A model generated the notes under the pieces. The model ran no database searches, was not told the origin of the DNA, and saw only the letters and a program-made list of their open reading frames with translations. From NCBI GenBank assembly GCA_905250885.1, contig CAJNOQ010003111.1:1-21377 (forward strand): a stretch of DNA of 21,377 nt, read 5' to 3'. Shown here piece after piece: positions 20,440-21,377 of this stretch. This DNA is from Didymodactylos carnosus (Eukaryota; Rotifera; Eurotatoria; Philodinida; Philodinidae). The position numbers were made by a program, and so were the translations under genes. The stretch's first letter is position 1. Every line of letters starts with the position of its first letter.

Positions 20440-20725
20440 AGCTATTCTGAGGCCTCATTGAACATGATATATCCATCTCATGCGTTACCTTCACATTCAC
20501 AAGCGTGACAAGCATCACAACGGTTATTGATGTCGATGTTCTCAAATTCAACAATACATACAGAGTTGAACGACGCAGAATCAATCTGTATCAAAACAGT
20601 TTTCAAAAATACCAGTGTACATGTGACAGAATACATGAAAAAGGCGTTTAAAACCGATGATCATATCGCTATTTAATATTTTCAAACAACGCGCGGCTAC
20701 CGCCGCTGAATGAAATCTGCTCAAG
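20440..20725. other. Non-coding stretch, nothing assigned
   Basis: No gene or clear repeat ends. Slightly less A+T-rich than the middle of the window. Confidence 0.4.
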
Positions 20726-20935
20726 TAAAAAATCTTGACTGCAGATCTTGATAAAAACTTGAAAGATTTCTGAAGTTTCTGTTCAGTTCTTTCAAGATCT
20801 TATGATGCAGATTTATCGATATCTGACAAGATCTTGAGATCATCTTGCAGTTCAAGATTGTCGACAAGTTTTGTTACAGAATCTGCCTTGAAAAAACTTA
20901 ATCAAGCTTTGTAACTGATTCCGACGAAGCAATTA
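20726..20935. repeat. Dispersed AAGATCTTG-type motifs, third block
   Basis: Repeated CTTGACTGCAGATCTTGATA, TTTCAAGATCTTATGA, ACAAGATCTTGAGATC, TTCAAGATTGTCGACAAG and related words. They share the core of the 19.3-kb and 20.3-kb blocks but are spaced more widely. Confidence 0.5.
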
Positions 20936-21070
20936 ATTAGTTATTAATTAATCAGCAGAATCTTGACAGTTTCTCGATATTTGTATAAATGTAGAATAGT
21001 TTTTGGATTGTTTAGGTATTACTTTCATTTATTTTTATTTTTATCTACTGTATTCTATTGCGCTCGCTCT

Positions 21071-21101
21071 GCAGTACTGCACTGTACGAACAGTACTGCA
21101 C
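21071..21101. repeat. Twin CAGTACTGCAC palindromic repeats
   Basis: GCAGTACTGCAC at 21071 and CAGTACTGCAC at 21091, 20 bp apart. Each contains the palindrome CAGTACTG. Confidence 0.6.
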
Positions 21102-21277
21102 AATTCACAGCTCTTACGTTACCGTTCAGACAATACCGAAGCTGTTTAGTTGAACTTTATGTTCATAATATACTTGAAGATTTCTCAATATTTTACAGTG
21201 CGAATGCTTTTATATATATACGCGCTACAAAACAAAAACGGTGATAGAGACAACAATAAAATCTGGATACAGAATTC

Positions 21278-21377
21278 TCAAGATACATCAGACTTGAAAC
21301 CGTAGTAAATCTTGATCAAGTTTTTTCAAGGCCATTAAGTGCAGAGGTATCAATAAATCTTGATCAAGAATTTTCTC
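21278..21377. repeat. CTTGATCAAG palindromic repeats running off the window end
   Basis: AAATCTTGATCAAG occurs at about 21307-21320 and again at about 21356-21369, with TTCTCAAGATAC nearby. Related in word content to the AAGATCTTG blocks. The array probably continues past the window. Confidence 0.5.

Noticed and set aside
20963-21244. 93-codon plus-strand open frame
   Set aside because: Low-complexity, Phe/Tyr/Arg-rich, covers the CAGTACTG repeats, and has no recognised motif.

Overview
The window looks like animal nuclear DNA. It is strongly A+T-rich by eye, carries one intron-containing protocadherin-type gene on the minus strand (7498 down to 1171), and is otherwise non-coding and repeat-rich. 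Five of the six introns are only about 58-101 nt, with GTAAG/GTATG/GTGAG donors and TTTAG-like acceptors. Compact introns, A+T-rich codons and Asn/Ser/His-rich low-complexity protein segments would suit a small invertebrate such as a bdelloid rotifer, but that placement is inference and nothing here proves it.

The left third (1-7.5 kb) is the gene. Seven coding exons splice in matching phases into a 1119-residue single-pass membrane protein: signal peptide, seven extracellular cadherin (EC) repeats, one transmembrane helix at about residues 832-859, and a cytoplasmic tail of about 260 residues. Seven ECs is the delta-1-like protocadherin layout. The one long intron (1796-4393, 2598 nt) contains a 596-bp foldback element. 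The stretch 1-1170 holds the 3' UTR, two possible poly(A) signals and otherwise nothing I can assign.

The middle (about 7.5-17.3 kb) is nearly 10 kb of A+T-rich, gene-free DNA with simple repeats and short hairpins. It lies upstream of the protocadherin and may hold its promoter or a non-coding 5' exon, but no specific site can be proved.

The right end (17.3-21.4 kb) is a different kind of DNA: a patchwork of small non-autonomous DNA-transposon-like and foldback elements. It contains a 365-bp hAT-like miniature element with 18-bp terminal inverted repeats and a target-site duplication, a 25-bp-motif foldback near 18.0-18.3 kb, a 563-bp foldback with nested palindromes at 19.7-20.26 kb, a recurring motif with core ACGCGTGTTCAC, and a dispersed, palindrome-rich AAGATCTTG / CTTGATCAAG motif through 19.3-21.4 kb. 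No tRNA, rRNA, CRISPR array, transposase or viral gene was recognised. The most interesting signals are the nested foldback at 19.7 kb, the AAGATCTTG field around it, and the unassigned cytoplasmic tail of the protocadherin.
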